Shown: positions 35,168-46,483 of the stretch, piece by piece | Position numbering within the stretch: position 1 is the stretch's first letter | How the letters are laid out: each line of letters opens with the position of its first letter | DNA from: Halichondria panicea | Taxonomy: Eukaryota > Porifera > Demospongiae > Suberitida > Halichondriidae | Assembly: GCF_963675165.1 (NCBI RefSeq) | Contig: NC_087383.1 | Coordinates: forward strand, 6,240,839 to 6,304,838 | DNA length: 64,000 bases | Direction: 5' to 3' | The notes under the pieces: generated by a model | Seen by the model: the letters and a program-made list of their open reading frames with translations, nothing else | Told to the model about the DNA's origin: nothing | Databases searched by the model: none | Made by a program: the position numbers and the translations under genes

Positions 35168-35786
35168 TTCCCCCTGCCCTTGGACTCCCACCCTTCAAGA
35201 CCATTCTCGAGAGGCCTTCATCCAATCTGTAGGCTCAGCTGTATCCATCTCAAGTTCTCCCTTAGACATATTCCAGCATTTCTTTACCACTGAAATAATG
35301 GATAACATAGTAGCCGAGACAAATTGATACGCTAGGCAAATGATGACCCCACTACAACATGATAAATGGACCCCACTCACGACTGCTGAGCTAAAGGCTT
35401 ACATGGGATTCTGCATTTTCATGGGGATCGTGAAACTCCCATCGATTGAAAATGATTGGAGGAGAGACGTGCAATTCTACTACTCACCAATTGCATCGAA
35501 GATCTCACGCGATTGCTTTAGGGACATCCGACGATACCTCCATTTCACGGACAACACCACTCTCCCGACTCCAGGCACCCCAGGTAGCGATCGTTTGGCC
35601 AAAGTACGCCCCCTCTTCAATAAGATCAACGAGCGCTGTTCTGCTGCATACAACTTAGGCCGTGAAGTTGCAGTAGACGAGGCAATGATAAAGTTTCAGG
35701 GTAGATCTCCACTGAAACAGTACCTCCCAAATAAACCTGTGAAGAGAGGAATCAAGGTTTGGGTCCTAGCAGACATATTTGTGGGG
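35168..35786 (+). pseudogene. piggyBac transposase fragment (DDE_Tnp_1_7 type)
   Basis: After a GAAACAG acceptor the frame reads DIFQHFFTTEIMDNIVAETN, an in-frame TGA at 35325-35327 where an Arg codon (CGA) would be expected, then YARQMMTPLQHDKW, LTTAELKAYMGFCIFMGIVK and VAVDEAMIKFQGRSPLKQYL, ending KVWVLAD. These are hallmark piggyBac segments, with the first two catalytic Asp positions (VDEAM and VLAD) present. The rest of the catalytic core and the C-terminal Cys-rich domain are missing. The sequence breaks directly into the GT-rich block duplicated from 31270. Dead copy. Confidence 0.85.
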
Positions 35787-35970
35787 GGTGTGTGGAGTGG
35801 GTGGGGTGTAGTGGGGGGGTGTGTGGAGTGGGTGGGGGTGTAGTGTGTGGGGTGTGTGGAGGAGACATGCACACATGAAGCTAAGAGGTCAGCAGGTCCA
35901 CTGCTCATACCAACAAACACATTGCAGCCACCACACACACTATCACCTACACCAGGGAATAACTATATAC
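35785..35970. repeat. GT-rich block, copy 2 of a duplicated segment
   Basis: Collinear with 31270-31475, ending in CACTATCACCTACACCAGGG. It forms the 3' breakpoint of the transposase fragment. Confidence 0.75.
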
Positions 35971-36240
35971 AGTGGTGCATCAGAACCATGCATTAACCAT
36001 TAAACAGATGACAGATTTGTCCATGCATGATATTCCTAGCATCACATACTCACACGTGTGCAAAGTGTCCACGTGGTTGAAACATGTTTGTGTGGCTCAC
36101 GAACCCTGACCCTACAATTCCACTACTTAATGTACTAACCTATTGTATTGTGTGTACTGACCTAACAGCCTTCCTTTGTGTATCTGTTCCCTCTCTGGCT
36201 TAGCAGTCTTGACTGGTGCATGTGGGTAGCTCTCTGGGCC

Positions 36241-39200
36241 CTAGGACTGTCCATCACTGCAGGAGGGGGGAGCAGTGACTGTTCTCAACTGAACCCTGTA
36301 CAATGTAAACTATAGCACTATAATCATTAAACACTTGGCATGGGGGTTAAGGTACGTACGGCTTCTATAGAAGAGACTTAGGGTTCATTAGGTGCAACAA
36401 AACTACTACCTTAATACCTCGATTTAAAGTGACACTTTTTAATAATTACGGAGCCAGAGGTCGCTTCTTTTGGAGGTTGAATAATTACATCGAAGTCCTG
36501 GTGTCGCATATTTAGACGGTTGTATCTATAGTTTGAGGTAATCTACTTGCCTCGATTTCAGGCCGCTTAAAAACACTGATATTCCAGTGGGCTACAATCG
36601 AGGCTAGGGAGTGGCTACATTTATACCTCTATTTAGAACGCGACATTACAAAATAATTGTTAACGCAGCTGTCGCTACTTTTAGAGGTCAGAAAATTGCT
36701 GAAGCTCCTGGGTGTCGCATATTTGGAGGGTCACCTTAAATCAAGGTCTTACAGTAACTAGATATAGTGTGATGCACTAGCATGTAATAGTGGGTGTGGT
36801 CACGGGAGTGGTCAAACATTATGTGGTGTGCGTAAACCACCCCCCCCAAACTTTTAATCCTAGATGAAACCCTGGTCACTATACACATACCTTGAGGCAT
36901 CGTCACGTGCCATAAAGCCGACACCTGTGCCCTCCTCCTCGTCACTGTGATGCTGTGTGGGAGCCTGCGTCGTCATCATTGTGTCCACAGTCAATCTAGT
37001 GGAGGGAGGGTGGAGGGAACATTAATGGTGATATTACCAATTATGATTATGGACGTAGTCACATGAGTAGATTAAACAGACTGTGTGTGTGTATCTAGCT
37101 GATAGATTCTAGCAACAGTGAGTTGACAAATTGACACTATGCCCACACGCTCCACACACCCACCTGTTATGTGAGGGGGTGGTCTGGAAGGAGTGGAAGG
37201 TCAGGTCGATACTCTGAGTGCTGCTCAGTCCACCATAGTAGCTACTGTAGGATCAAATAATAAAACATTTAACCAGCTATACATTGTTACACACCTCTCA
37301 AAGAGAAAGCTTTAAGACTGTGAACACACACACACACCCTACACGCCCACTCACACACACACACACACACCTCTCAGAGAGATAACTCTCAGACTGTGAG
37401 TACTGGCTATCAGTACGCTCAGACAAGAGCACTTCCTCGTATTCAATCCTCCTCTCATTGAAGTTGCCATATATAACACCGTCAGATGTAGGCCTCGGTG
37501 GTTGTTACTGGGGGGGGGGGTTGTGGACGATACGCCTCCGCACCGCTGTCATGGTTACACTTGACGGCAGTTACCATAGAGACCAGCTTTGTGGGCTTGT
37601 TGCCACTGCTATCCTGAGACTGGGGGAAACAAAAGATAAAACTAACAACACCCAACATGCACAGCCGACTACCGTATTACTAGAATGTTTCAAACATACA
37701 TGTATGCGAACTTTGCGAGGGTTGATCAATTCACAACAATAAGATCACAAAACCTACTAGTAAATACACACGATCCTTGCCAGAACACAATAAGTTAGAT
37801 TGCAAATTTTTGCTAATTTGGCAGATTCGATGCACAAATATTCTAGTAATACATAGCTGGCATACCTCTGTTTCACAGGAATAGTCCTTTAATTGAGTCT
37901 GGTGAGCTGTAGCTCTCTCTGCTCTGAGGCTTATAGTTGGTCAATGAGGTCTTCCACTGGGCCATGGCTTCACTCAGCGGCTCTGAGTCATGTGACACCT
38001 GTATAGGGGGGGGGGGTATAATGTCATGTGACAAAACTCTTCTCATTGCTTGGTTGAAGTGTACAGTGAAGCCTGTCTAAAATACTGCCAGCTCCAGAGT
38101 CTCCATAGCATGACTGTGTTTGTGGCTGTTACATGTAGTATAGTAGACCACCCTCTATATATAGTCACTGTTGGTCTGCCCAAGGGACACCATCACTATA
38201 GAGACAGTCATACGCTTCACTACACAATATAATTGTCCCATTCCCAATCCTCCGAGGCCAGTACTACAGACTACAGAGACAGGTTTCACTATAGTACAGC
38301 TAACAATTAATTCAGAATTAGTGCTCACACAAGACCCTCCTCACTACACATACGTACAGGTACATGTCTGTAGCTAATTATATTGTATTTATCAATGTTC
38401 AGGAGGATCCCTATATACTTATACCCCATTACTAGAATGTTTTGCGAGCATCAAACATTTGCGAACTTTGCGATGGTTGATCAATTCGCAATAATAAAAT
38501 CCGCAAAACCTAAATTAATTATTACTAGTAAATACACACGATCCTTGCCACCAGAACGCAATAGTTAGATCGCAAAGGGTCACATTTTCTGCTGATTTGA
38601 CTCATTCGCAAAATATTCTAGTAATACGGTAGCTATATGCTCACACTCACAGAGGATTGCTGTGTGTTATCCTCGCAGCTGATTGCCCTCTTTGGTTTGA
38701 GGACCGGAATGATGCTAGTACTGGCCCACGACAACCTCTTACTGTCCGTCTAACTACAAGGAAGAGGGAACATTATAATTATAACCGTATAGCGGGTATG
38801 GTGGAAATGTTTGTATGAACTACCAATTTAAATATTTCGCTATAACAATGTGTGTGTGTGTGTGTGCATGTGTGTGTGCGTGTGCATGTGCTAGTCAGTA
38901 CCTTTCAGCAATGTTCTTTGCCGGGAGAGCTTGACCGAGGTATATGACCGGTCGTTCTTGTAAGGTCGCTCAATCTCAAGCCTCAGGATGTTTTTGTGTG
39001 GCTTCATCATGTTAGAGGGCTTCTCATGTTGTATAGCCTTACGTTGTATGGCTTGGCTGTTGACCTAAGGGGGAATAATCATGGCAAAATTATATTTCAG
39101 AAACACTTTTTTTGCATCACGATTTTAGAGCTACTTTATACCTCACACAAAGAATATTTTAAGGTAAAAAATAAAACTTGAAATGGACTACTGACCTTAA

Positions 39201-40193
39201 TGATACAATCTCCGAGTTTCAGTATTAGCAGCCACGTCAGTGACTGTGCATACTGTCGACCAATCAAATTTGAATCCAGATCAGACTGTGTGGGGGCGTA
39301 GGTACATATAAATTTAACCACATCAAAGGCTTGTGGTACACGATTATTGACGACATCAAAGGATTTGGATACATGATATTAACCACATCAAAGGCTTACT
39401 CTCTTTGCTCGTGACGTAGAGAGAGAATACTCGAGTGTCTCAGTGTTGGCCACTGTCACTTGAGGAGGGGGTGGGTGGGGTACAGAGTTCACTGATTGTA
39501 CGATACCCATGACGATGGGATACGCACTCTTACGCTGACGGAAGATCTGTGAGGGGACGGGACACATACACTGAAGGAAGGTGGCCAGCACTGCATGTGA
39601 GCATGCTCAACGTTAAATTAAGTTTTTAGAAAGGACGTATGTACGTGACTAATACAGATAGCTAAATGAAGCTAGTAATCAAGTTAGTCAAAAAGAAAAT
39701 TACGCAGTAAAAAACAAAGCTTACAATGCTGAGGGTCCTCTTCGTCTCTTTGACTGCCCTCACTGCCTCTCTGTGGTCGGCATTGTCCAGATTGATGCCG
39801 TTCACTGACTCTAGGATGTCTCCAACCCTGTGTATGGGTGAGGTGTGAGTGTGTATGTGAGGTGTGGTGTGGGTGTGTGTGAGGTGTGGGGGTGGTAATT
39901 CTGAGAGCTATTGTCATCAATTAGTTTTGACATTGGACAATCTGAACACAAATTACGTGCTCCAAAAAATAGCTACTAAATTGGCCAAATTCTAAAAAAG
40001 ACGCAAAACTTTTGCTTTTGTTAAAAATGCTCGATTTCGCCATAATTGGAAAGGTCATATCTCACTCACTTTGTTTTATCTTCGGCAGGTCCGCCCTGAT
40101 TCACCGATGAAGGTTCCAGGATTGGGCAGCTGAGGTTCATCACGCCCACCCACCAAACTGAACCCAGCCTGTGAGGGTGTGTGTATGAATGAG

Positions 40194-40241
<48 letters not shown>

Positions 40242-41068
40242 ATACGCACATCGTCCCAATTGACCGGCCACTTCTCCCTCTCCAGTATTTTAGAGTGCTC
40301 CTCCACCAACAAATAATAGCAACCTAGATAATTATTTCTAAACAAGCGATGCAGTTTCCAGCCATGTAACTAGTATATAAACTTATTTTAATTCTTATAC
40401 ACATTTTTTAAGGAGAAAAATCATGACATGATTAATCTCTCAGATTTATAGGGGGAATCCCCTCCCCTCTCTATGAAACCCTGCCCAATAGTTACACCTA
40501 ACAGAGACAAAGTCAATTCTCTTTATCAGAGTACATCTAAATCAGCAGAGTTGTGTACCCACCTTTCTTGATGATGACTAGCACACTCAGGTTGCTGTCC
40601 ACTATGCAGCCTCTCACTGACTTGCGTTTCCTCTCTCCAGTGCGTCTGGGTCTGTAACAACTGTGCCCCTTCTTGAGGAGGAGCTTAACACGGCCATTAG
40701 TGAGGACACCTTGCTTCATGGGGAATTAGCCCTGCTTGTCATTGCCACCGCTGATACAAACATACCCCTGTGTGTGTGTGTGTGCGTGTGTGTGTACGAT
40801 CTTACAGATGCCCAAATAGAGGGAGGTTAGATCATGTGATTGGTCTAATCCCCACTTATCCCTGGTAAGGGGGCATTAGTTTGACAAGTGCATTCATTAT
40901 GTACTACTGAGATAATTGTTTACCTCTCCACTGTTTTATGAAGTCCACAGGACGATCTTTGAACCTCCTCCTGGTATTAATTTTGCGACAACCATACTTA
41001 TTTCCCGAGCCTTCGTCCTCCAGCCAGTTGTCATCACTTCGTTCAAAGCGTTTCTTTCCGCTTGTCAT
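36241..41068 (-). CDS. PDZ-domain protein gene, multi-exon, frame-damaged
   Basis: Chain of coding exons. First exon 41068-40924 ([20 protein letters not shown].., donor GTAAAC). PDZ part 1 is 40168-40070 ([20 protein letters not shown]) and PDZ part 2 is 39827-39725 ([34 protein letters not shown]). Then come 39546-39400, 39285-39196 and 39064-38902 ([20 protein letters not shown]), 38749-38651 and 37998-37873. A C-terminal chain follows: about 37510-37371, 37241-37164, 36995-36891 and 36256-36241, ending SDGQS and TAG. Phases agree from 40070 to 38902 and within the last four exons. Within PDZ part 1 the frame must shift by one base at the ESGR/GGP point to reach GPAEDKTK, so it is either a sequencing error or a pseudogene. 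PDZ domains bind C-terminal peptides in scaffolds; the specific family is unrecognised. Confidence 0.6.
36891..37510 (-). CDS. C-terminal exons of the PDZ gene
   Basis: Three exons (about 37510-37371, 37241-37164, 36995-36891) all join in phase 2. They encode an acidic/Ser-rich tail: [60 protein letters not shown]. The likely stop is TAG at 36241. The start of the first of these exons is uncertain because a TAA lies just inside the C-rich acceptor. Confidence 0.6.
37677..37849. mobile_element. TTACTAGAAT MITE, TA target
   Basis: A 173-bp element with inverted TTACTAGAAT/ATTCTAGTAA ends and TA at both flanks. Internal AACTTTGCGAGGGTTGATCA is shared with 11600, 38429 and 63328. Tc1/mariner-like target choice. 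Confidence 0.8.
38429..38624. mobile_element. TTACTAGAAT MITE, complete copy
   Basis: A 196-bp element with the best preserved ends: TTACTAGAATGTTTTGCGA and TCGCAAAATATTCTAGTAA. It sits in an intron of the PDZ gene. Confidence 0.85.
39725..40168 (-). CDS. PDZ domain, two exons with internal frameshift
   Basis: The carboxylate loop and first strand (GFSLVGG), the GGPAEDKTK segment and [10 protein letters not shown] give an unmistakable PDZ core. The first exon needs a one-base change near 40090 to be read through. The second half leaves in phase 2, which matches the next exon and supports that frame as the genuine one. Confidence 0.75.
40196..40242. repeat. GT microsatellite
   Basis: Pure GT run just upstream of PDZ part 1. 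Other GT/CA runs are at about 11810-11870, 30709-30745, 31528-31563, 37326-37371, 38849-38890 and 45625-45662. Confidence 0.95.
40562..40766 (-). pseudogene. RPS6: Ribosomal protein eS6 (RPS6) pseudogene fragment
   Basis: Reads ISGGNDKQG, then TAA (40728-40726), then [20 protein letters not shown] and [20 protein letters not shown], ending near VIIKKG. eS6 is a 40S subunit protein of about 240-250 residues; this covers only a central 65 or so. Known eS6 reads GFPMKQGVL without a break, so the TAA is an in-frame three-base insertion. One residue near the start and two residues in the [10 protein letters not shown] stretch are also missing. No other eS6 exon was found nearby. It is a decayed fragment lodged in the PDZ gene region. 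Confidence 0.85.
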
Positions 41069-41390
41069 TCTTAATTAGTCCATCAAATGGCATTTGAAAT
41101 GCTGAGCTGGGTATCTGCATGCTCCATAGTGTGTTCCTCAGTACGGCTAGACCAACACCACCTCACTCTTGCCCCGCTATACTCCACCCTCACTGGGTCT
41201 TCACGAGTTTCTTCAGTGTTCCATCGATGTCCCGGCCTGATAGTGAGACTTGTCCTCGAGACCACGCCGATTGAAATTGGCAATTATAGTCCAATGTGGG
41301 TGAGAAGCACAAGAGGGTTATGATCGTCACACAGATTAACTACTGACAAAACAAGGAAGAAAGCTGTTCCATAGTTTTGATGATCCTTAC

Positions 41391-41567
41391 CATACACACC
41401 CACACAGAAAAAATAGTGGATGTCTGGTGAGGAAAAGCGATCGTTTGGCGATCCCTATAGGAGCTTCCGCAAGGCTCGGGAATTGTGGGATACTCCAGTA
41501 AATAGCTAGTGGCAGTAGATAATGTGGCAATGAGCATCTCATCTAGTACAAGTGAGTGGTTAGTCAT
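41391..41567 (-). CDS. Signal-peptide-like exon, copy B
   Basis: Copy of 3353-3529 in the duplicated segment. The same ATG, length and GTAAGG donor are kept, with changes including two acidic replacements inside the hydrophobic stretch. That weakens it as a signal peptide and suggests relaxed constraint. Confidence 0.35.
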
Positions 41568-41606
41568 GATCGACAAGGAACTAGTCAGTGGAGCTGGTGT
41601 ATAGGA

Positions 41607-42803
41607 TCATAGATTGAGTAGTTAACAGGGATTGGAAACGGGATCACGTGCGACAATGACTCCAACGTTGCCTCTTGAAACCATCCGTGTTACGGTTCAG
41701 AGTGCAATAGGCAGTGGGCGTTAACCTCCAGCAGCAACTAAAACTCTTCTTCTCCAGAGCCTTCTAAAGTTGGGCTGGACACAACCCAGCCTATAAATCT
41801 CTAGTGTTCATCATTTGGAACCACATTAGTTGTGAATTTGTCCAAGTTTGAGTTTCAAGACGACCCTACAACACTTTTGAGAGTTTTTGTATGCTTTTTC
41901 TCCCTAGAACAGTTTAAATAATCTTTAACCTAGAAGAAGTATATAGTGTTTCAAAGTATTCCATTATAGTGATTGTAATGCATGAGCCACAATGGTGTTG
42001 ATTAAAAACATGTGTTGCTGATTTCAAGTATCAACTACGCTAATTAATTAATGTGTTTATTTGTACCTCTATGCAGAGGTGAATAGGTTATAATTTCACA
42101 ATTTTTAGTTATAGGCCAGGCATAATCATCGTAATGGCTTATTTATATGACCTGAATGCATTCTTGTGAGAAGTTACACCTTGCTCAATTTAGTATGTAA
42201 ACGTTGAACATGTCAACCGTTTGTGTATGCAGATATGCCTTGAAGACCCAAATTCCAACATCATCAGGCAAATACAAGAAAGAAATAACTTTAGAAAGAT
42301 TATGGGATCCCTATATAAGTTAAAAAGTCAAAAAAGAGCAAGAAAGTTTTTTCGTAGTTTTTGTTTTTTTTTGTAACTTTTCCATACAAGCTTCATTTCA
42401 GTTTATATTTCACAAAAATGTCATAAATATCACAATAATAATGGCCAATAGACAGTTGATATTTCCAAATGGCCAACAGGCATAATAATATATAATTCTG
42501 TCTTTATAGAGCCTATAGTGTCTTAGGTGAGATCCAGAGGAGAGTTTTGCTCAATCTGGCTGATGCTACAAGCTCTCCCCTACAGCATGTATGCAGGAAC
42601 GATCAAATCTGCTGCTCATCAGCCTGTCTACATGCAGGAACGATCAAATTTGCTGCTCATCAGCCTGTCTTCTGTCTTTTTGCTACTGAGCCTTCTTGTA
42701 TGGCCTCGACATCAGCCCAGTGGCCTTATTTCGAAACCGTAACACGGATATTTTCATCCGGTTCTATTGCGTTTCCAATCCCTCTCCCCTCCTTAATCTA
42801 TGA
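41607..42803. mobile_element. 1.2-kb TCATAGATTGA element with TSD TAGGA
   Basis: Inverted ends TCATAGATTGAG..AGGGATTGGAAACG and their complement. TAGGA lies at 41602-41606 and 42804-42808, and the duplicate locus near 3560 has a single TAGGA, proving insertion. It is longer than the 519-bp relative at 1634. The interior has no recognisable transposase. Confidence 0.88.
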
Positions 42804-43518
42804 TAGGATGCATGCTTTTGATGGGTGGCATGCAGTCAACATCTGGTATAGCTAACCGCTTTTTATTACTAATCCAAAGCTTCTGTGATAAATAATTATA
42901 CTCATGTTTTGCACATGTATACGTTACTTCAATGTACGAGAAGTTGTAGATGATGGAGGAGTACAAGGTGACACTGTGGAGGATGCATGAGGACGACTCA
43001 TTGGACGGCTTGGAGGGTGTCATACAGGATTGTGAAGTAGAGGGGGAAATAAGGCATGCTTTTAAAAGTAATCATGCTAAAAAAGGTCAATTCTTAGTTC
43101 ACTACCCTGTTAGTATTGCCAGCTTCACATTCAGTCATACAATCATAGATGATACAGTAATGACGTGACGTGGATGTGAAACGTTTCCGGATTCCAGTAT
43201 TCTGCTTGAATCTATAATTATCATACCCATGAAGCTTCTTATACAAACTAATATTAATTGTGAGTAATAGTTGACTTGAGCAAGTGTTCCTGTACACCAT
43301 TATGCCTGCATTCATGTATACACTGTGGAATCTACATTTGCAATGATTGTATATTGTGACGTAGGTATGGTAGAATGCTTCCTGTGGGAGTTGCGCTAAT
43401 GAACTCTTGATCCAACAATTGTTGTGTTCAAATTTCTTATTAAATTTTCAAAACCACATTAATTATAGCAAATCATTGAGAAATTGAAATTACAAAAGTG
43501 TGTTCAGTTTGCAGTGCT

Positions 43519-43640
43519 CTTGCACACTATAGAGAGATAGTCCTCCCTCCATGCAGTGTGACAGCCAGCACCGTCGCGAGTATGTGGCACTGCATCGCTG
43601 GCCCCCCCGTCCATCCGCCCATGGGACCATCTGGGATATC
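43519..43640 (-). other. GC-rich exon-like segment
   Basis: Follows a CTGCAG acceptor on the minus strand and is open in one frame (DIPDGPMGGWTGGPAMQCHI and onward). Base composition stands out from its AT-rich surroundings. No family recognised, no confirmed partner exon. Confidence 0.25.
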
Positions 43641-44232
43641 TGCAGCAAATGCATAATACATTAGTCTCAAGCAATGGTTGTTGTATAAACCACCTACCTA
43701 TTGAGGCTATCCCAGTCCAGTTGATTGGAACATTCTGTTAGTTTCCAGTTGGTTTGAAGGTTATGTTAAATCCAGGTGGTTAGAAATCGACTATAGTTAT
43801 ACGTACTGTCTATATACAGGGACAAAGCATCATGTGTGTATGTAGTACTAGGCACACCCACAGCTCACATGAAGGTGTGGAAAGGTGGGTGTGACCTTGC
43901 ATTAGAGGCGTGGTCACATGTACATTGTAGGTGTGGCCTGACCACTCCTCCTCCTGATCATTTTTCTTCTTCTTTCATGATTTATAACAACGAAAACGAA
44001 AAAAGAAATGAAAATATGAAGGGGCCCCCAATAAATAAAATGAGTTGATGATTGAATTATGACTGATAAGATGTAGTTGAGTATAGTAGCTGTGGGTACA
44101 AGGGCAGAGGGTTAGAATACACACACACGATTGTATAGGACAATAATGTTGCAACTCATAATACACACACAACACTATAATTATAGCTATAGGAGCATGT
44201 ACAGTGGAATCCCTCTATAACAAACACCTTAA

Positions 44233-46479
44233 CCGATTAGCCGCGGTTGACGCAAATTTGCGTCATTAAGGAATAAGCTGTTAGCCGCGGATGACGCATA
44301 TTTGTGTCAACCGCACATTACTCTACTCTTATTTATTTTGTGGTAAGCTACAACCTTTCTGAGCTCCACATCTTTGCAAGGCTTCTCTCGAAGGTCAACA
44401 GAAGCCATACCAAGTCCGATCGCCATAGGTCACCAATCAAAAATTTGCTTAAAATTTCGTGTGAAATTTGTATTTATATAAATTCAATATCAATCTCAAA
44501 AGTGAACATACATTATAATAAATACAATTACAATTAATTCTATGGTACAACAATAACAAAGAGGCCTCTGTACACATGGGGATGAGGTATCCTGGGTATC
44601 TTGGATAGTAGTGACAGTGAGTTGGACTTCTCAGACCCATAAGATGGTGGTGGTTCCATGGCAGATAGCAGTGACGATTGTTTCACAGACCTGCATGAGG
44701 AAGAAAGAGTATTACCAACCAAGCAGATCACCTCTAGAATCAATGGTTCTTACACACAAGTAGCACAGAACCTGACAAACACCAGCCAACAAGCCAGCCA
44801 TAAAGAATTGAATTTTAAATGTAACCTTTGGGGTGGTGCCTAAAAGATCAAAAGATTATCATGCAATCAATACACACACTAAATTGAATAACATTCAGCC
44901 ACATAATTATAATTGAATTGCTATAACAGACAGCACACTAAAAATTGGGTAGATACATGTAACACAGCACTAACTCACAAGCCAACAAACCTAAAGAAGT
45001 ATACTGAGAACAGCCATACACAAAGTACAGTACATCTCATACAAGGGTGACAAAAAAATAATTATGAATCATGCAACCTTAGACATAATTATGTATAGGC
45101 TCCCACAAACAAACTTACATGCAATGGCACTCATAGGCACATATAAAGCAATTGTGACCCTACAACAAACTGGGAGTTCATAAAAAGATTCAACTTTGGG
45201 CACAGAAGAATTACAATGCATATCACAGGCAAACACACAAGCCAACAAGCCAACTAATGACAAATTATGACCTAATCCTAGCTGGGGAGCATAACACAAC
45301 CAACAAGCCTATTATGTTGGGAATAAAATGTCCTTACACAAGTAAACAGTACACTCGTAAGCCCAACAAGCTTTTGCTTTCCCCTGAAAAGGTCAGAACA
45401 TTATTATGCAATCAACCACCATACACGTACACAGTGAGCCTAATGAGTAGTGAGCCTAATTGAGTAGTAGCCTAATTGAATTGTAACCTTGGAAGCAAGC
45501 AGAAACTTCACACAAGCCTAGGCATAAGAATTAACTTTTGGCAGCACTGATAATATGTAAATTGTTAGCACATATAAAGTATCATGCCACAGGCACACAC
45601 AGGGGGCACACACAGCACGGGCGGGCACGCACACACACACACACACACATGCACGCACACACGCGGGCATCAATAGTGAATACACATGCAGCTATTAACA
45701 GAATACATTGTGGATGAGACCAACAGATAGCTAAGCATAACACCTTTACATTGCAACACTGCTGAACTGCTGAGTGTACATATATAGGCTTCTGTATTTT
45801 AAACTCGGGCTTCAACACACTGCTGGAGCAAGTATACTTTACAAGCTACGTAGGTAAGCGTACAGTATTATCAGCTATATAGCTAATAATCATAATGCAC
45901 ACAAAGCTTACCTCTAAAGTAATCTCTCGCTCTGTCCTTGGCTGGTTGACTCTTCGACTGTTCAGATAGAACTACAAGGTAGCTTGAAGAGAACTGTTAC
46001 TGTTACTAAGGGGTGCATCTTTCTTTGCCACACTGAAACAAATAAATTGAATATCAAACACTGTACACTACACTCTAAAAACAGGCTCTAAACCTAACTC
46101 ACGAAGCTACTCTTCCAGTATATTTCACACACTCAGAGGTTATCTAGGTAGGTGGACAAGCATATTACATCAGCTCAAAAGGCTTCTAAAGGCTGAACTA
46201 GGAAAATGATGATCGCTATACACACACAGAGCTTACTTGTGAAATGATCCTTTGCTGGGGCCTTGGCTGGTATACTCCTCCATTCAAAACATAGACATCC
46301 TGGCAGAGTAGCTATTCTAGACTAGTTTGCAACAAAGTTGCCTGCAGAAAACTGCTACTGCTTCTTAGCTACGCATCTTTCTTTGCTAGGAGCTGATAAT
46401 GAAAGTAATTTAAAATTAATTAGATTTTGGTTCCGCGGTGGGCGGTACTACGTATGAAATCAAAACCGCGGCTATTCGG
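44233..46479. mobile_element. piggyBac-like element, 2.25 kb, CCGATTAGCCGCGG ends
   Basis: TTAA at 44229-44232 and 46480-46483. Inverted ends read TTAACCGATTAGCCGCGGTT and TTAACCGAATAGCCGCGGTT. A second copy of the end motif lies just inside the left terminus (TTAGCCGCGGATGACGC). 44330-44700 aligns with the transposase leader at 34030-34300, but the frame is broken by stops, and no DDE core is present. Non-autonomous relative of the 35-kb transposase gene. Confidence 0.82.
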
Positions 46480-46483
46480 TTAA

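Larger units (their letters stand above)
41305..43335. repeat. Segmental duplication, copy B (partner 3265-4960)
   Basis: Collinear with copy A on both sides of an inserted MITE. Contains the ATG frame MMEEYKVTLWRMHEDDSLDG (42950-43168, plus), which is broken in copy A, so its coding status is doubtful. Confidence 0.75.
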
